From Diplonema papillatum (Eukaryota; Euglenozoa; Diplonemea; Diplonemida; Diplonemidae): a stretch of DNA of 64,000 bases. The stretch's first letter is position 1, and the number at the start of each line of letters is the position of its first letter. Below, in pieces: positions 1-10,649 of this stretch. The stretch spans positions 248,001 through 312,000 of the forward strand of contig JAPJBO010000154.1 of the NCBI GenBank assembly GCA_030068145.1, read 5' to 3'. The notes below the pieces were generated by a model. The model saw only the letters and a list, made by a program, of their open reading frames with translations, had not been told where the DNA came from and did not search any database. Both the position numbers and the translations under genes were made by a program.

Positions 1-983
1 CCCAAATTGCATGGCACAACCGTGTCAACCTTCAGGCACTGTCCTCTGACCGACGTAATATGCGCTAATGCTGGGTGCAGGTACTGCGAGTAACCGTTCG
101 TGGCGAACACGACGGCGCGGGCTTTTAGTGTCTTGTCGCGCGGTCCGTCGGAACCGGCGAGGGAATAGGCGACTTCGAATGGCCCGGCCGCGCCGGCGCG
201 GGTGACGGAGGTGACGGTGGCCCGCTCGACGAGTTTGAGCTGGCCGCCGGCGCGGGGCTCGCTGCGAGGCCGCAGCCCGGCGAGCGTTTGCAGCGCGGCG
301 CGCGCGAACTCGAACGGCCGCCACGACGCCGCGGGGCTCCGTAGCGAGCCTATGTACAGAGGCTCCCCCGGCCCGCTGGCCCGCGCCTCCCCGCGGAGGA
401 CTTGGTCCGTGTCTTCCGGGCCGAGCACGCACGGGGCGTTGCCGAACTCTATTCCGACGGGCAGGTCCGGGTGGGCTTTGCGCAGGAGGGCAACTTCCGA
501 GGCCGCGTCTTTAACCTCGTCGTCGAAGCGGCACACGGCGAGGAACCCGCGCGTCTGCATGTCGATGCCTCGCCGAGCTTGCGGCGTTGCCCGCTCGACG
601 AACGCCGCGGCCCGCCGGCAGGTGTCGGTCTCGAAGTCCCACAAGGCGGCGGCCGCCGCGAACCCGTGCGTGTCCGCAAGGTCCTGCAGCGGGCCGGCCC
701 CTGGGTACAGGTGCCCTCCGTTGCGCCCGGTGGCGCCCGAGCCGAGGGTCCGCGCCTCGAGTACCACGACGGACGCCGTCGAATACTCAGCCGCCGACCC
801 GTCGCCCGACTCCTTGCGGAGCAGCCAGTAGGCGGTGGCCAGCCCGCTCAGGCCCCCGCCGATGATCACGACGTCGGCGGTTTCGCCATCGTTCACCTCG
901 TCTGGTTGGTCCAGCAGCGGCTCGCGGCCGTCCATCCAGTACGAGACGGTTGGGTTCTCGGACGGCAGGCTTGAAGCCTTCAT
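1..983 (-). CDS. FAD-dependent amine/amino-acid oxidase, DAO family (partial, 3' end outside window)
   Basis: An uninterrupted minus-strand frame of about 327 codons starts at the ATG at 983-981 and runs off the left edge. After about 35 N-terminal residues comes a dinucleotide-binding motif, VVIIGGGLSGLATAYWL. About 40 residues later comes VVLEARTLGSGATGRNGGH, the typical second FAD contact of the DAO/glycine-oxidase/PuuB-like family. Family knowledge suggests oxidation of an amine or amino acid with release of H2O2; the substrate cannot be read here. No signal peptide is seen, so it may be cytosolic, or organellar by a signal I cannot see. GC-rich codons and the lack of any stop argue for a live gene. 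The start is chosen because it is the first Met ahead of the FAD motif. The C-terminal FAD-binding strands and substrate region lie outside the window. Confidence 0.85.
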   Translation of the reverse strand, partial: MKASSLPSENPTVSYWMDGREPLLDQPDEVNDGETADVVIIGGGLSGLATAYWLLRKESGDGSAAEYSTASVVVLEARTLGSGATGRNGGHLYPGAGPLQDLADTHGFAAAAALWDFETDTCRRAAAFVERATPQARRGIDMQTRGFLAVCRFDDEVKDAASEVALLRKAHPDLPVGIEFGNAPCVLGPEDTDQVLRGEARASGPGEPLYIGSLRSPAASWRPFEFARAALQTLAGLRPRSEPRAGGQLKLVERATVTSVTRAGAAGPFEVAYSLAGSDGPRDKTLKARAVVFATNGYSQYLHPALAHITSVRGQCLKVDTVVPCNL

Positions 984-1480
984 CGCGGAATATGGGTGAG
1001 CCCCCCCGACCTGGTGAGTTGCTTCTTGCATGAAAGGGAGAGAGGAGAGAGCGTGGGCACGACGGACACTAGTTTGCCGGGCAAGAGGAGCGCACGCCCG
1101 CGTGTACACACACTGGGCCTTTCGCAGTCAAACCACGTCAAAAGCAGATTGCAGATCTTCTTGCGGGGCGACCCGAAAACCAGGAACCAACTGCCACCCC
1201 CGATTCCGTCTCCTCCCCCAGCTAGTTCCCTAATCTCATACAAATTCTATGTTCCCTCCCCCATGAAGTGAATGGTGAACGTACCATCTGCACACGTCCC
1301 CAGTTCTCCTCGACGGCAGGCTCGCCCCCCCTCGCTTGGCGGTGCGCCGCCGCACTGACGGCGGCGGATTTCGCCGCGAGGCCCCCGACGTTGTCGCACT
1401 TTGCGCTTGTTGATCTTCCTCGTGCTGCCTTCGCGCCACAGCGCCCGTACCGCGAGCGGTACCGCCAGGCTCCGTCTGAG
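984..1480. other. Upstream flank of the FAD oxidoreductase, no gene seen
   Basis: This is the presumed promoter and 5' UTR side of the minus-strand oxidase gene. A short purine-rich patch (GGGAGAGAGGAGAGAG) sits near 1028-1050. No TATA box, repeat or further coding signal can be supported. Confidence 0.4.
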
Positions 1481-1485
1481 AAGCG

Positions 1486-2530
1486 ATGACCTCCGGGTCC
1501 GAGCTGAAGATGTGGGCGACGAGCCGCGTCGAGAAGAAGGACAGGACCGAGTCGCGGCGGCCACCGCGAAGGCGAGAGCCCGACGGCGCAGGCCGCCGTG
1601 AATCGCGCGTGCCCGTGGTTCAAGAAGCGAAGTGCAAACAGTTGATAAAGTGCCGTAGTCCTACAGTCAGGATTCGCGAGGCCTATCGGCACGACACAGG
1701 GGCGCACGCTTCTGTGCCTTGAGTCCAGTGGACACAGGGCAGCATAACTGATGGCAACGCCTGAGTACACCGCAGCCAGCGTGTCGTAGATCGTGAAAAG
1801 AGCGTACACGACCGGCACTTGCACGAACTACGAGGCGCCGACGCCCGCGTAAAAGACAGGCTTCGCCAGAGATCTGCTCGAGCACAAGCGACGCGGTCAT
1901 GAAGAACATGGTCAGGGCCACGGCCACGCGCGGTTCACGGCAGCCTGCGCCGTCGGGCTCGCCTTCGCGCCTTCGCGGTGGCCTTCACGGTGGCCGCCGC
2001 GATCTCGGTCCTGTCGTTCTTCTCGACGCGGCTCGTCACCCACATCTTCAGCTCGGACCCGGAGGTCATCGAGAACTTCTCAGCGATCCGCCTGCCGCTG
2101 ATTCAAGAAGCGAAGTGCAAACAGTTGATAACGTGCCGTAGTCCTGGTCAGGATATGCGAGGCCTACCGGCACGACTCACTACAGGGCCACACGCTCCTG
2201 TGCCTTGAGGGTGAGGTCTTTCCAGTCCAGGCGAAGGACAATGATCCCGTACAGTAGACACAGGGCAGCATAACCGATGGCAACGCCTGAGTACCGCAGC
2301 CAGCGTGTCGTAGATCCTGAACAGGGCGTACACCGCCGGCACTTGCACAAACCCCGAGGCGCCGACGCCCGCGTAAAAGACAGGCTTCGCCACGCCGCAG
2401 CTCAAGGAGATCTGCTCGAGCACAAGCTACGCGGTCATGAAGAACATGGTCAGGGCCAGCGGCAGGCGGATCGCCGAGAAGTTCTTGATGACCTTCGGGT
2501 CCGAGCTGCGCCCGGATACGCATTTGCGTG
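1486..2530. pseudogene. Scrambled, duplicated fragments of a MATE-type transporter
   Basis: Four blocks show pieces of one transporter. On the minus strand, 2530-2187 reads SSDPKVIKNFSAIRLPL, then TMFFMTA, LVLEQIS and FVQVPAVYALFRIYDTLAAV, and ends LDWKDLTLKAQERVAL before a stop. This is the layout of the C-terminal half of MATE exporters: an FSSDPEVI-like loop, hydrophobic helices and a basic tail ending in ...A..RV. A second minus copy (1925-1716) repeats it with frameshifts. The more N-terminal block (FFSTRLVTHIFSSDPEVIEN) occurs on the plus strand at 1978-2100 and inverted at 1486-1612. A block of about 105 bp (GATTCAAGAAGCGAAGTGC...) occurs directly repeated at 1613-1722 and 2101-2210. 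Family membership is inferred from motifs only; stops and frameshifts show that it is not functional. Confidence 0.5.
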
Positions 2531-2656
2531 AGACGCCCAACAATTCTCTCTTCGTGGTCATGGCCGTGCGGGCAAGGTTGTTCTTCGCGAGGTAGAAAAC
2601 GGGTGAGACTGGAGGAAAACAACGGGTCTGAGTTACGGGAAAAATGCAGAGGATTG

Positions 2657-2760
2657 CTTGGAATGTAACGCGCTCAACACCGCGTCCCATCCACCCCGTG
2701 TCTGGTCCTCTAAGCCACGGACGTATCGGCGGACCATCGCCCGGAACCAATTGTCGAGCG
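2657..2760 (+). repeat. Dispersed repeat family B, copy 1 (diverged)
   Basis: This segment shares TGCTTGGAATG, CTCAACACCGC and TAAGCCACGGAC with copies at 10650, 12351, 14010, 20035 and 20296. It is the most diverged copy. The block GTGTTCGGTCC in better copies resembles a pol III B box, so a SINE is possible but not shown. Confidence 0.55.
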
Positions 2761-2765
2761 CGCAC

Positions 2766-3395
2766 AGTTTCAGCAGAAGGGAGGTCTAAAAAGTAATGGA
2801 AAGCTAGCTCTACACATCTAACAAACGCGGCTGGAAGTACAAGTACGAAGGGTCAGGAGAAGCCGCGCGCGAACGAACGGTGGGTATTTGAAGTTGAGAA
2901 CGTCGTATTTTATTTCCCTCCGATGGGTTTGCTTCAAACAATATTTCTGGCCTGCAGGTCAAGAAAAAGGACGTCGCAAACAGGAGAAGGAAGAAAGGTG
3001 GCTACCTGTTGTGGCAGGAAAATGAAACCTTCCGGAAAAAGACAGGCGTTTCGTTTTGTTTGTGCGTGCCGGTTGATCGTTTTCCCACTTGTATTTACCC
3101 CTGCGTCATTTTCAGGTAAGGTAGGACTTCTGACCAACCGCCAAAACACGCTGTCTACGCCGTATAGCCTGCACGATACATTGAAGGGCAACCCGCAAGA
3201 TTGTTAGTACTAAGATATCTTCGTGTTTTCCCTCTCGAGCGAAAAGTGTCCGACCATAAAAAAGCAAGCGCGCGGCCGGGCGTTCGTCTACATCAGGAAC
3301 CATTCCGCCCTGATTCCCTCGTGGAAGATATCGGAAGGCACGAGCGGCTTACTTTGGGGGCGCGATCTTGGCTTGAGTGTAAATCGCCGTGGCGT
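2766..3395. other. No gene or clear repeat recognised
   Basis: Short unrelated reading frames only. One Pro-poor frame of 94 codons at 2923-3207 matches nothing I recognise and has no supporting context. Confidence 0.35.
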
Positions 3396-3473
3396 TGATG
3401 GGGCTAAGGCGCGGTTCGAACACGGCTGATGGCGATGTCCCGTCCTGCTTTTCCAACTGAGCCGCCAGACTCG
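3396..3473 (-). other. tRNA-like sequence (tRNA pseudogene or SINE head)
   Basis: The minus strand reads TGGCGGCTCAGTTGGAAAAG, a good A-box and D-arm match. About 35 nt later it reads TGTTCGAACCG, a good B-box and T-arm match. The anticodon arm does not form a clean 5-bp stem with U33, so I do not call a functional tRNA. Repeat family A copy 1 begins 50 bp further on, so a tRNA-derived SINE is an alternative. Confidence 0.35.
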
Positions 3474-3522
3474 CTGAGTCCCACCAGCATCCCTGCAAGG
3501 TTTTCGGTATCAGAAAGGTTGC

Positions 3523-3656
3523 TCGTGGGCTACAGCACATTTTCCTCCTTTGAGATTGGAATATTGTTGCGATCGTGGCATGCCGATGAGTACCGCACTA
3601 TGCCTCCTTTTGAGATTTCGCAACCGGCAGTCTCCTCAAGTATTTTCACAGTTTCG
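3523..3656 (+). repeat. Dispersed repeat family A, copy 1
   Basis: It begins at GTGGGCTACAGCACATTT, continues through CCTCCTTTGAGAT, and ends at GGCAGTCTCCTCAAGTATTT. The same order of blocks occurs at 8354-8465, 15292-15440 (inverted) and 21711-21846. This copy has an extra internal stretch and lacks the final CCTACAAAGCAGGTGCTTA block. Confidence 0.7.
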
Positions 3657-4059
3657 TGAGGGAGCTGATGCACCACGAAAGTCGATTAGAGTTTTGAAAT
3701 AGAATGCAAAGAATCTGTAGCGATAATCTGCATCGCCGGGCACGGTTATCTCTTCGCACGTGATGTGTCGACTAGAGAACTTCACACAGCCTTCAGGGTG
3801 TGGTTGGTTCAAAGAAGAATTCACGTTTTCTTGTTTTCGTAGGCAGTTCTCGTCAGATTCCCTGTCTTCCGACTATTTTTTTTTTCCTTGTCCGACTTTT
3901 TGCGCGGGCCTAGCCGGTGTCTGCGTGCTATCCCTTTCGGCTTCGAAGAACTCGGTCACGCAGACTTATCAACAACATCAACTGACCGTCGTCTGAGTTA
4001 GAACATGCCGTCTTATCTTGAGCAGATGACTGCCAGGTACTGCTTCACAACACCGTGGA

Positions 4060-4773
4060 TCAAGCTGCAAGGAGACCCGCGGCCTCTGACGACAATACGA
4101 AGAGCAGAAATTCCCTACAAAGCAGGTGCTTACACAAAAGCTCCGGATCACCTCTGGCGTCGCTTTGCTCGTGCAAGTATTTCCTACAAGGCAGGTGCTT
4201 GCACAAAAAAAGCTTTTTGAATCGTGACGCGATCGGTTCCTCACTCCTGTATGCCTCACCTGTATGACGCCATGGGTACCTTTTTTGGTCATGGGGGTGG
4301 GTCGTATAGGGGTCACAGGGGTCGAAAAAGGGTAAATTTCCCTCATCCCGCCCCAAACAAAATACGTGCCCTTGTATCCCCGGACAATAAAAGGGCACCT
4401 CTGGCGTCGCTTTGCTCGTGGCGTCGATCTCGCTGGGGGACGCGGTGCATGAAGGTGTGGTCGGCGGCAGCACCGGGGCCGGCGTGGGCGGGTGGCCCTT
4501 GAACGCGGGAACCTGCGGCGTCGCGGCGGCGGGCTGCGGGGCCGGGGCGGCGGGGGCCGCCGCGTGCTTGACGGGCGCCTGCGGCGGCGCGGGGCCGACG
4601 TTCAGCGACTCGAGCTTCAGTGGGGTCAGTGCGATCCTCTTCGGGGGCGGCAGATCCTTCGACGTCTTCCACGAGTGCACCCTCTTGCGCACCACTTCGA
4701 GCAGCTCGTGCCGCCGGTCCTCCATGCACTGCGCGTGCTGGACTAACATCGCGGTCACTTCTTTGCTCGACAT
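4060..4773 (-). CDS. Hypothetical protein with Ala/Pro-rich middle
   Basis: A 237-codon frame. Residues 1-60 are charged and plausible as a folded or coiled segment (MSSKEVTAMLVQHAQCMEDR at the start). Residues 60-115 are Ala/Pro rich, and the remainder runs through copies of the dispersed block CCTACAAAGCAGGTGCTT and so is doubtful coding. The first 60 codons are duplicated at 4953-5111 in the same orientation, and the repeated N-terminal sequence is well preserved, which hints at former coding constraint. No family is recognised. It could be a truncated first exon or part of a transposon protein. Confidence 0.35.
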   Translation of the reverse strand: MSSKEVTAMLVQHAQCMEDRRHELLEVVRKRVHSWKTSKDLPPPKRIALTPLKLESLNVGPAPPQAPVKHAAAPAAPAPQPAAATPQVPAFKGHPPTPAPVLPPTTPSCTASPSEIDATSKATPEVPFYCPGIQGHVFCLGRDEGNLPFFDPCDPYTTHPHDQKRYPWRHTGEAYRSEEPIASRFKKLFLCKHLPCRKYLHEQSDARGDPELLCKHLLCREFLLFVLSSEAAGLLAA

Positions 4774-5270
4774 TATCTTGTTCTCGGCAGCAGGATCTCT
4801 TTTTCTTTTTTGTGAACTCTAATTTGGTAAAAGGAGGGGGTTCAATCGGTGGCGGTTATTTAGAGTGTGCAGGTTCGCTTAGGGATCCGGGGGTTTAAAG
4901 TCTCCGGGTGACCATTGTTGTAAAGGTTCCTGGGCTGCGGGGCCGGGGCGACGTTCAGCGACTCGAGCTTCAGTGGGGTCAGTGCGATCCTCTTCGGGGG
5001 CGGCAGATCCTTCGACGTCTTCCACGAGTGCACCCTCTTGCGCACCACTTCGAGCAGCTCGTGCCGCCGGTCCTCCATGCACTGCGCGTGCTGGACTAAC
5101 ATCGCGGTCACTTCTTGTTCTCGGCAGCAGGATCTCTTTTTCTTTTTTGTGAACTCTAATTTTGGTAAAAGAAGGGGGTTCGATCAGTGGCGGTTATTCA
5201 GAGTGCAGGTTCGCTCAGGGATCCGGGGTTTAAAGTCTCCGGGTGACCATTGTCGTAAAGGTTCCTTCAA
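4590..5270. repeat. Tandem duplication of about 345 bp
   Basis: Two direct copies, about 4590-4930 and about 4945-5270. Each contains the segment coding the MSSKEV-like N-terminus, followed by GGATCTCTTTTTCTTTTTTG, a GGGGGTTCRATC block and GGGTTTAAAGTCTCCGGGTG. The second copy lacks the Ala/Pro-coding part. Pieces of the tail (TTTAGAGTCTCCGTGTGACC, AAGGTTCCTTTAAGGTATA) recur at 7500-7560 and 7868-7890. Confidence 0.75.
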
Positions 5271-5309
5271 GGTATAATGCTAGTGTGCGTATCGTATCTG
5301 CTGTAGTGG

Positions 5310-6710
5310 CAGTACATGTCCATACATGTAACCCCCGACAAATTTGTCGGGGAAAATCGGGGGAAATCGGGGGGAATCGGGGGCTAAAAACCCCCCGATT
5401 TTTAAAATCGGGGGAAATCGGGGGGTTTCACTGTAGTGCACTGGCTGGGAAAAAGTGTTTTTGCGGCCCATTGGCATGACTCTACCAATTGAAAGGCTGA
5501 GAAAGAAAATAGAATTTCTGAGAAATGGCGAACGAACGAAAAAAAGGAATGTTAGCCGAGGCACGTCTTGTGCGACCCGGTCAGCTTTGACGCCTGCGCT
5601 TCCTTGACAACTGCCGGGGTTGGCATTCGGACTGTTTTTTAGTTGCGCGGGCTTTCGGTTCGACGCTGCGCTGCTTCCGCTTGTCGTGTCTTCGATAGAC
5701 ACCAGCTTCTTCTCTCTCTTATTTTCTGCAGGGCCGTCCTGCTGCCTTCCGAGGTGATAAGCAGCATGCGGTGTTTTGTTCAGCCAACGGCTTTCTGCTG
5801 AAGAACAAGGAAATCCGGGACGGGCTAAACAGACGGCGGCTACGATGAAGATGTTGGTATCTTCTACAGCTAATGCACAGCTGTCGAAGTTCGACTTTGG
5901 CGCATTGGCCAGCCATGCATACCCAGAACCCTGAAAAGGGCCTATCATCTTCATCAGTCTTCGATTCCTTCACCCAGCAATGGTCCTCCTTGAGCGAACC
6001 AGACGGTGCCTCTATCGAGGCAATGTGTGCTCTGTTTGCCGCGAGCTTCGCCGGTCGGTCAGAAGAGGTGTCCGGGCAGTTTGTGCTATGGGCCGGCAGT
6101 GCTACGCTGACAAGCACCCGCGGTACAGCCCACGACTATTGGGCATCCTACACGGGGGAGCATCCGGCACTGCAGTGCTTCGCTAAAATGTGTCTCAAGC
6201 TTTCACCGACCGACACACACGTGGATTCGGCCTTCAGTACACGAACATACTCGGAGAGAACAAAAGACGCCGCCGGTTGAAGCCGGAGATCATCGCAATG
6301 CGCGGCACTGATGCGATGACGCAGGGATTCGCGAAGATGGTTGAGTGCCATGCGTCATCTTCAGAGGAGTCGGACTTGGTGAGTAGGTGTCATGGCCCGT
6401 GAGAAATAGCCGGAGAAAAATTATTCTGAGAGTATCCCAGTTTCGAAACACGTCGAATAGTTATTTAATGCGATGTATGCACTTGTTTTCCCATCTCTTT
6501 GCCTTGAAGACAGGTAGAGTCCAGCTATACATACCCCCGATTTCCCCCGATTTTCCCCCGATTTTCCACCCATTTCCCCCGATTTCCTCACCGAGTTTCC
6601 CCCGATTCCCCCGATTTCCCCCCGATTTCTGCTGAGCCATCAGACCCCCGATTTTCCCCGATTTCCCCCGACAAATTTGTCGGCGGTTACGTGTATTGGA
6701 CATGTACCTG
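5310..6710. mobile_element. Decayed DNA transposon with CAG-starting TIRs and inverted C/G-rich arrays
   Basis: The left end reads CAGTACATGTCCATACATGT then AACCCCCGACAAATTTGTCG. The right end, reverse complemented, reads CAGGTACATGTCCAATACAC then GTAACCGCCGACAAATTTGT. Inside each end is an array of CCCCCGATTT units (5328-5435 and 6526-6680) in opposite orientation. The interior (5440-6520) carries degenerate hAT-like coding. No clear 8-bp target duplication is visible at the outer ends, so the boundaries may be eroded or chimeric. Confidence 0.55.
5873..6402 (+). pseudogene. hAT-like transposase C-terminal remnant (frameshifted)
   Basis: One frame reads DYWASYTGEHPALQCFAKMC, then LKLSPTDTHVDSAFS. 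After a shift of frame at about 6240, the sequence continues YTNILGENKRRRRLKPEIIA. Taken in order, this resembles the hAT dimerisation region (YW...P.L...A...L..P.......AFS......R.RL.PE.I). The motif assignment is mine and weak individually. The position between CAG-starting inverted repeats agrees with it. Confidence 0.4.
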
Positions 6711-8350
6711 TGCGTGTATCTTTGTTGCCGACTACCGACTATTCGACTTATTTGACGCGCGCCTGGCTGCTAGAATCCATCCGTCCAGAGAAACAAAGTA
6801 GCTTGCTTCCCCTCCCTCCCTTCCCACTTGCTTCATTTTTAGCGTTTATTGTGGTTTTCTTCGAAGTTCGCACCACTTCATGTGGTCAGCAGCAGGATTC
6901 GCAGCTTTCTGGCTTCACCTTTTACTCCAACCATACGGCGCGCGGCAAGCAGGGCAGGAGCGGTGGACGAGAGTGACCGACACAAGCATGGGAGTGAGGA
7001 TTTATTAGTATTTGACAAATCGAATCATAACGCGGGCCCGGCTCTTTTATAACTCAGGTGTTATTATTCGACCCGTCCCTTTGAAACTTGCGCGCCACTA
7101 CCCGTGTGGTCGGCAGCAAGATCAGCAGCTTTCTGGCTTCATCTGTACTCCAACCATACGGCGCGCGGCAAGCGGGCAGGAGCGGTGGACGGACACAAGC
7201 ACAGGAGAGGATTTATCAGCAGGTTGTTCCACAGGCGTGGTTGCGTATTACTGCTATTCTCCTACTCGAGTTTTTTGACGTGGATGCTCCTGTGTGCGTA
7301 TGTGTTTCAGTTCAGGGTTTTGAGTGGATAACGGCCGAATTGAAGTATAGCCCACTTGTCACTTCACCCGTCGGCTTTGAGTTTCCGACATGCTGCTTTT
7401 GTGTCCTGCGAAGTAGCAGTTAGTGTCCTGCGAAGTAGCAGAAGCTAAACGCACGGACCTGCGGGAGTAGGTATTCTTAGAGTTAAAGTTCGCTTGAAAT
7501 TCCGGGGGTTTAGAGTCTCCGTGTGACCGTAGTCATAAAGGTTCCTTTAAGGTATAGTATGTTTGTGTATATCTTTGCTGTCTATTGCCGACTATTCGAC
7601 TTACTTTAGCGCGCTCTTTTTTCCTATGTGCTTTGCCAAGTCCATGGCTCTTGTGACCGACACCGAGTTCACGTTCGCGATGAAAGCGATCTCGGGCCCC
7701 ACGTGCATACATGTTTAGCAGGGGTTGCCATGTAGCCCGTATCGGTCTGGTGTCCTGGTAGTTGTTGCCTTGGCGGCAGTCTGATTGTTATCTGTGTCTT
7801 CCATTACGTAGTTGTGTGCAAAAGGGACTTACTGGGCTGATAGTTTTTTAGAGTTAAAGTTAATTTCGGGGGTTTAGCGTCTCCGTGTGACCGTTCGTGA
7901 ATGGGTTCTCTTAGAGCAAGAAAGGGCTATATATGGTTTTTACGGGTTGTATATTTGGTGCACGCTTTCGTTTTTCCGTGCAAACACCCGCCTCGGTCGG
8001 GCAGGACACTCAGCGAGGTTGAGGGAGCGTGAACCGTCGTCGAGAAACTTCACCGCGTCGTGGGATTGCCCTTTGGCACGAGTGAACCAACACTGGCAGC
8101 ATTGCCGGGATATAACGCCCGGGATTGTGCGATGCACGCCCCGTGTACTTGTTGCTGTTGCGCTTCTCGCTCGGGGACCGCCCACAAAGAGCCTGCGTCT
8201 GCTAGTATCTTACCCTGCAGCGCAGGTACGACTCCACGTTTCATCCAGCCGCACGAAGACTGAAAGCAGCAACTAAGCGTCCACCATGGCAGCCGCAAAA
8301 GCCTTCAACTTGAAAACCTGGTTACCTGTTTGTGGCAGGATAATAAAACC
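6711..8350. repeat. Gene-free stretch with duplicated blocks
   Basis: A block of about 105 bp (CAGCTTTCTGGCTTCA through CCATACGGCGCGCGGCAAGC) occurs at 6863-6970 and again at 7090-7195. GCCGACTATTCGACTTA-type sequence occurs at about 6730 and about 7580. A 20-bp unit, AGTGTCCTGCGAAGTAGCAG, is tandemly doubled at about 7404-7442. A diverged copy of the GTTTAGCAGCGGCTGCCA palindrome lies at about 7706. No gene is supported. Confidence 0.6.
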
Positions 8351-8353
8351 TGT

Positions 8354-8465
8354 GTTGAACGCTTACGCCCGCCACTAAACCCAGATTTACCTGTGTTTCG
8401 TGTGGGCTACAGCACATTTACCTCCTCGAGCATTTCCTACAAAGCAGGTGCTTATACAAAAACGT
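8354..8465 (+). repeat. Dispersed repeat family A, copy 2
   Basis: It carries GTTGAACGCTTACGCCCGCC, ACCTGTGTTTCGTGTGGGCT, ACAGCACATTTACCTCC and TTTCCTACAAAGCAGGTGCT in order. It lacks the internal stretch present in copies 1, 3 and 4. Confidence 0.75.
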
Positions 8466-8912
8466 CTTCGTGTTTTTCCTCTCGGCAAAAAAATTGACCC
8501 TGCAAGGTACTGAGGGCGAGTGAAGAAGAGTCGGGGACGAGTCGCGACTTCGCCACCTACCGTCAGGAACGCTTCTAGGCCGACCTCGAAAGCCACTGCC
8601 GAAAGGGCCCAGCATCGCGTTCATACCGTAACAATGGGGAGTCGTCATCTGGGGCCACAGTTTCAACGCCGCAAGCTGGCGCTGCACACATGAGCTGGCC
8701 AACTCAGCGGTGAAAACGAAGGGACAAAATCAACGGGGGAAACCAAAAAAGCAGGAAGAAATGTGAAAACGGGTTTTTGCCTAGAGGCTTTTCGTGTTAT
8801 TCTGCAGATGCTTTGGGCTATCTTTGTGTCTATGCTTTCAGTTGTCTTCTTAACCATGGTTAAGTGCGCAAATGGTGTCAGCCGAAGCTGGTAAAGCTTC
8901 GGCGCCGCCCAC

Positions 8913-8950
8913 GTTATGTTTGTTTAGCAGCGGCTGCCAAACATCCCGTG
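8913..8950. repeat. Palindromic repeat P, copy 1
   Basis: TTGTTTAGCAGCGGCTGCCA followed by AACATCCCGTGACACC forms an inverted repeat. Related copies occur at 14743-14785 and 26267-26310. The left arm of this copy has drifted. Confidence 0.65.
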
Positions 8951-8996
8951 ACACCGCGCGAAAGAAGCAAAGAAGAGGGGGATAACAAAAGAAGTA

Positions 8997-9016
8997 AAAA
9001 AAAAAAAAAAAAAAAA
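8997..9016 (+). repeat. Poly(A) tract
   Basis: About 20 consecutive A residues, preceded by a purine-rich run. It could be the tail of a retroposed copy, but no body can be delimited. Confidence 0.5.
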
Positions 9017-9209
9017 GAAGGGGTGTGGGCTTGTTGAAGAAAATGAGAAGGGGGCATGGGGGAGAGGAGGCGGTGGACAAAAGAAGGGGGAGGGAAACTG
9101 GAATTGCTCGGAGTGGACCTGCCCGTCCCTGTTGTAACTCGCCGGGCAGCCTCCTCGAGTGCAACCAAAAATGCGCATGTGCTCATTCAAAGAACGAAGA
9201 AGAAGAAAA

Positions 9210-10415
9210 AGAAAAAGGCCGCTGCTGGTCCAGGAACGTGACGGTCTACCACAGCTGGCAGCACAGTGCCACGCTGAACGCATCTAAGCCAGAACCCAGT
9301 CTAGAGGAATGCGTGAGTTATCGGATTTATCGGGCCACGACTAGCTTCGGCGAACGGCAACTTCCAAATTCACATCCAGATCCCGTGTCTCCAACCGGGT
9401 CTATACGAGTCCGAATGGACCGGCGGGCGTAACGCACTGAGGAGCCTTGTTGTTCCGAGGGTTTGAGCCTTATGGCCGGTTCCTACGGTTATCTCCTGGT
9501 TCGGCTCCACTCGAAAGAGTGGGGTTGGAACAGGAGAAACCCGGATGTGAATTTGGAAAAAAGTGATGAATCCTCCCAGAGTCTCTCGATCAACCCCGTG
9601 CTGTGCGGCTGACCGTCTTGACGAGCTTGTGTTCAGCGCGAGCGCCAAGCCCCAAGGTACGCCCCCCGCCCCCCAAGCCTTGATGCTTTAGTTTGGGAAA
9701 TCGGTAGCCACTTGACCCGTAGGCCCGTGGCTCGGCAGTACCGCCGAACACGTGAAGCCTGGCTCCCGTGTAGCAGGCTTTCAGGACGAGTAGTAGTAGT
9801 AGTAGTATGTGTCGTCTGCCGAAGCAGCCGGAGACAGCAGGCGCAGGGGGCAGGTCTTGCTTTACAATTCTCTTCTTCATGGAGACCCGCCCCCGGCAAT
9901 CCCGACTGTCCAATCTCCGTCGCGAAAGGTTTGTGCCCTATAGTGATGAGGTGGTTGACCAGGCTGAAACAGCACGCACACGTGGAGGGGAATGAAAGCA
10001 CGATCTGGTTAAAAAGAAACGGGTAAAAGTGGCAGGCAGGTGGGGGGGAACAGGCAGAAACCGCCAAAAAAAAAACAGGAGGACAGAAAAGGGGTAGGCA
10101 CGAAGATGGTGGAGTTGAAACGTTGGTGCCCTTCAATGGGAAGGTGTAATCGTGGACGGCTTCCGGCTGCTGTTCGGTGTTCACTTCGCTCAAACATGTC
10201 GAGGAAAGAGAGAAAGAGAAAAAGAGAAACAGGCCGCTCCTGGTCCAGGAACGTGACGGTCAACCACAGCTTGCGAAGCTTGAGTCGGAGGCAGCACAGT
10301 GCCACAATCCCGTCCGCTCTGCTGTGGCTGACCGTCTCGACGAGCTTGTGTTCAGCGCAAGCGCCAAGCCCGCGCCTTGATGCTTTAGTTTGGGAAATCG
10401 GTAGCCACTCGTCGA
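9210..10415. repeat. Pair of duplicated blocks (family F) and family E copy 1
   Basis: GGTCCAGGAACGTGACGGTC with the following GGCAGCACAGTGCCAC occurs at 9225-9275 and 10230-10305. GACGAGCTTGTGTTCAGCGC through GGGAAATCGGTAGCCACT occurs at 9615-9712 and 10335-10408. A separate block at 9804-9945 (GTCGTCTGCCGAAGCAGC, GGGGGCAGGTCTT, CGCGAAAGGTTTGTGC) recurs at 38605-38735 inside the intron of the giant gene. Stops rule out a gene. Confidence 0.65.
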
Positions 10416-10649
10416 GGGAAAAAAAAGAAAAAGAAGCAGTGTGAAAACGGGAAGAAAAAAGGTGACGCAGCACGGTTTAACGTGTAGACCGTCTAACGTG
10501 GACTCGCTCAGTGGTGACGAATCAGGCTGGTTGTTGGTTCAGAGGGAAAAGAGCCTCGCCCGTGTCAATAGCGCGTTCTCCGCTCCGCCAAACGCACCCC
10601 CCCGTTCACCCGAGGGGCCGCCAGGTGACTACTATCGGTCGTTTCATCG

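Noticed and set aside
3396..3473. Functional tRNA gene
   Set aside because: A and B boxes are good, but no valid anticodon stem-loop could be drawn.
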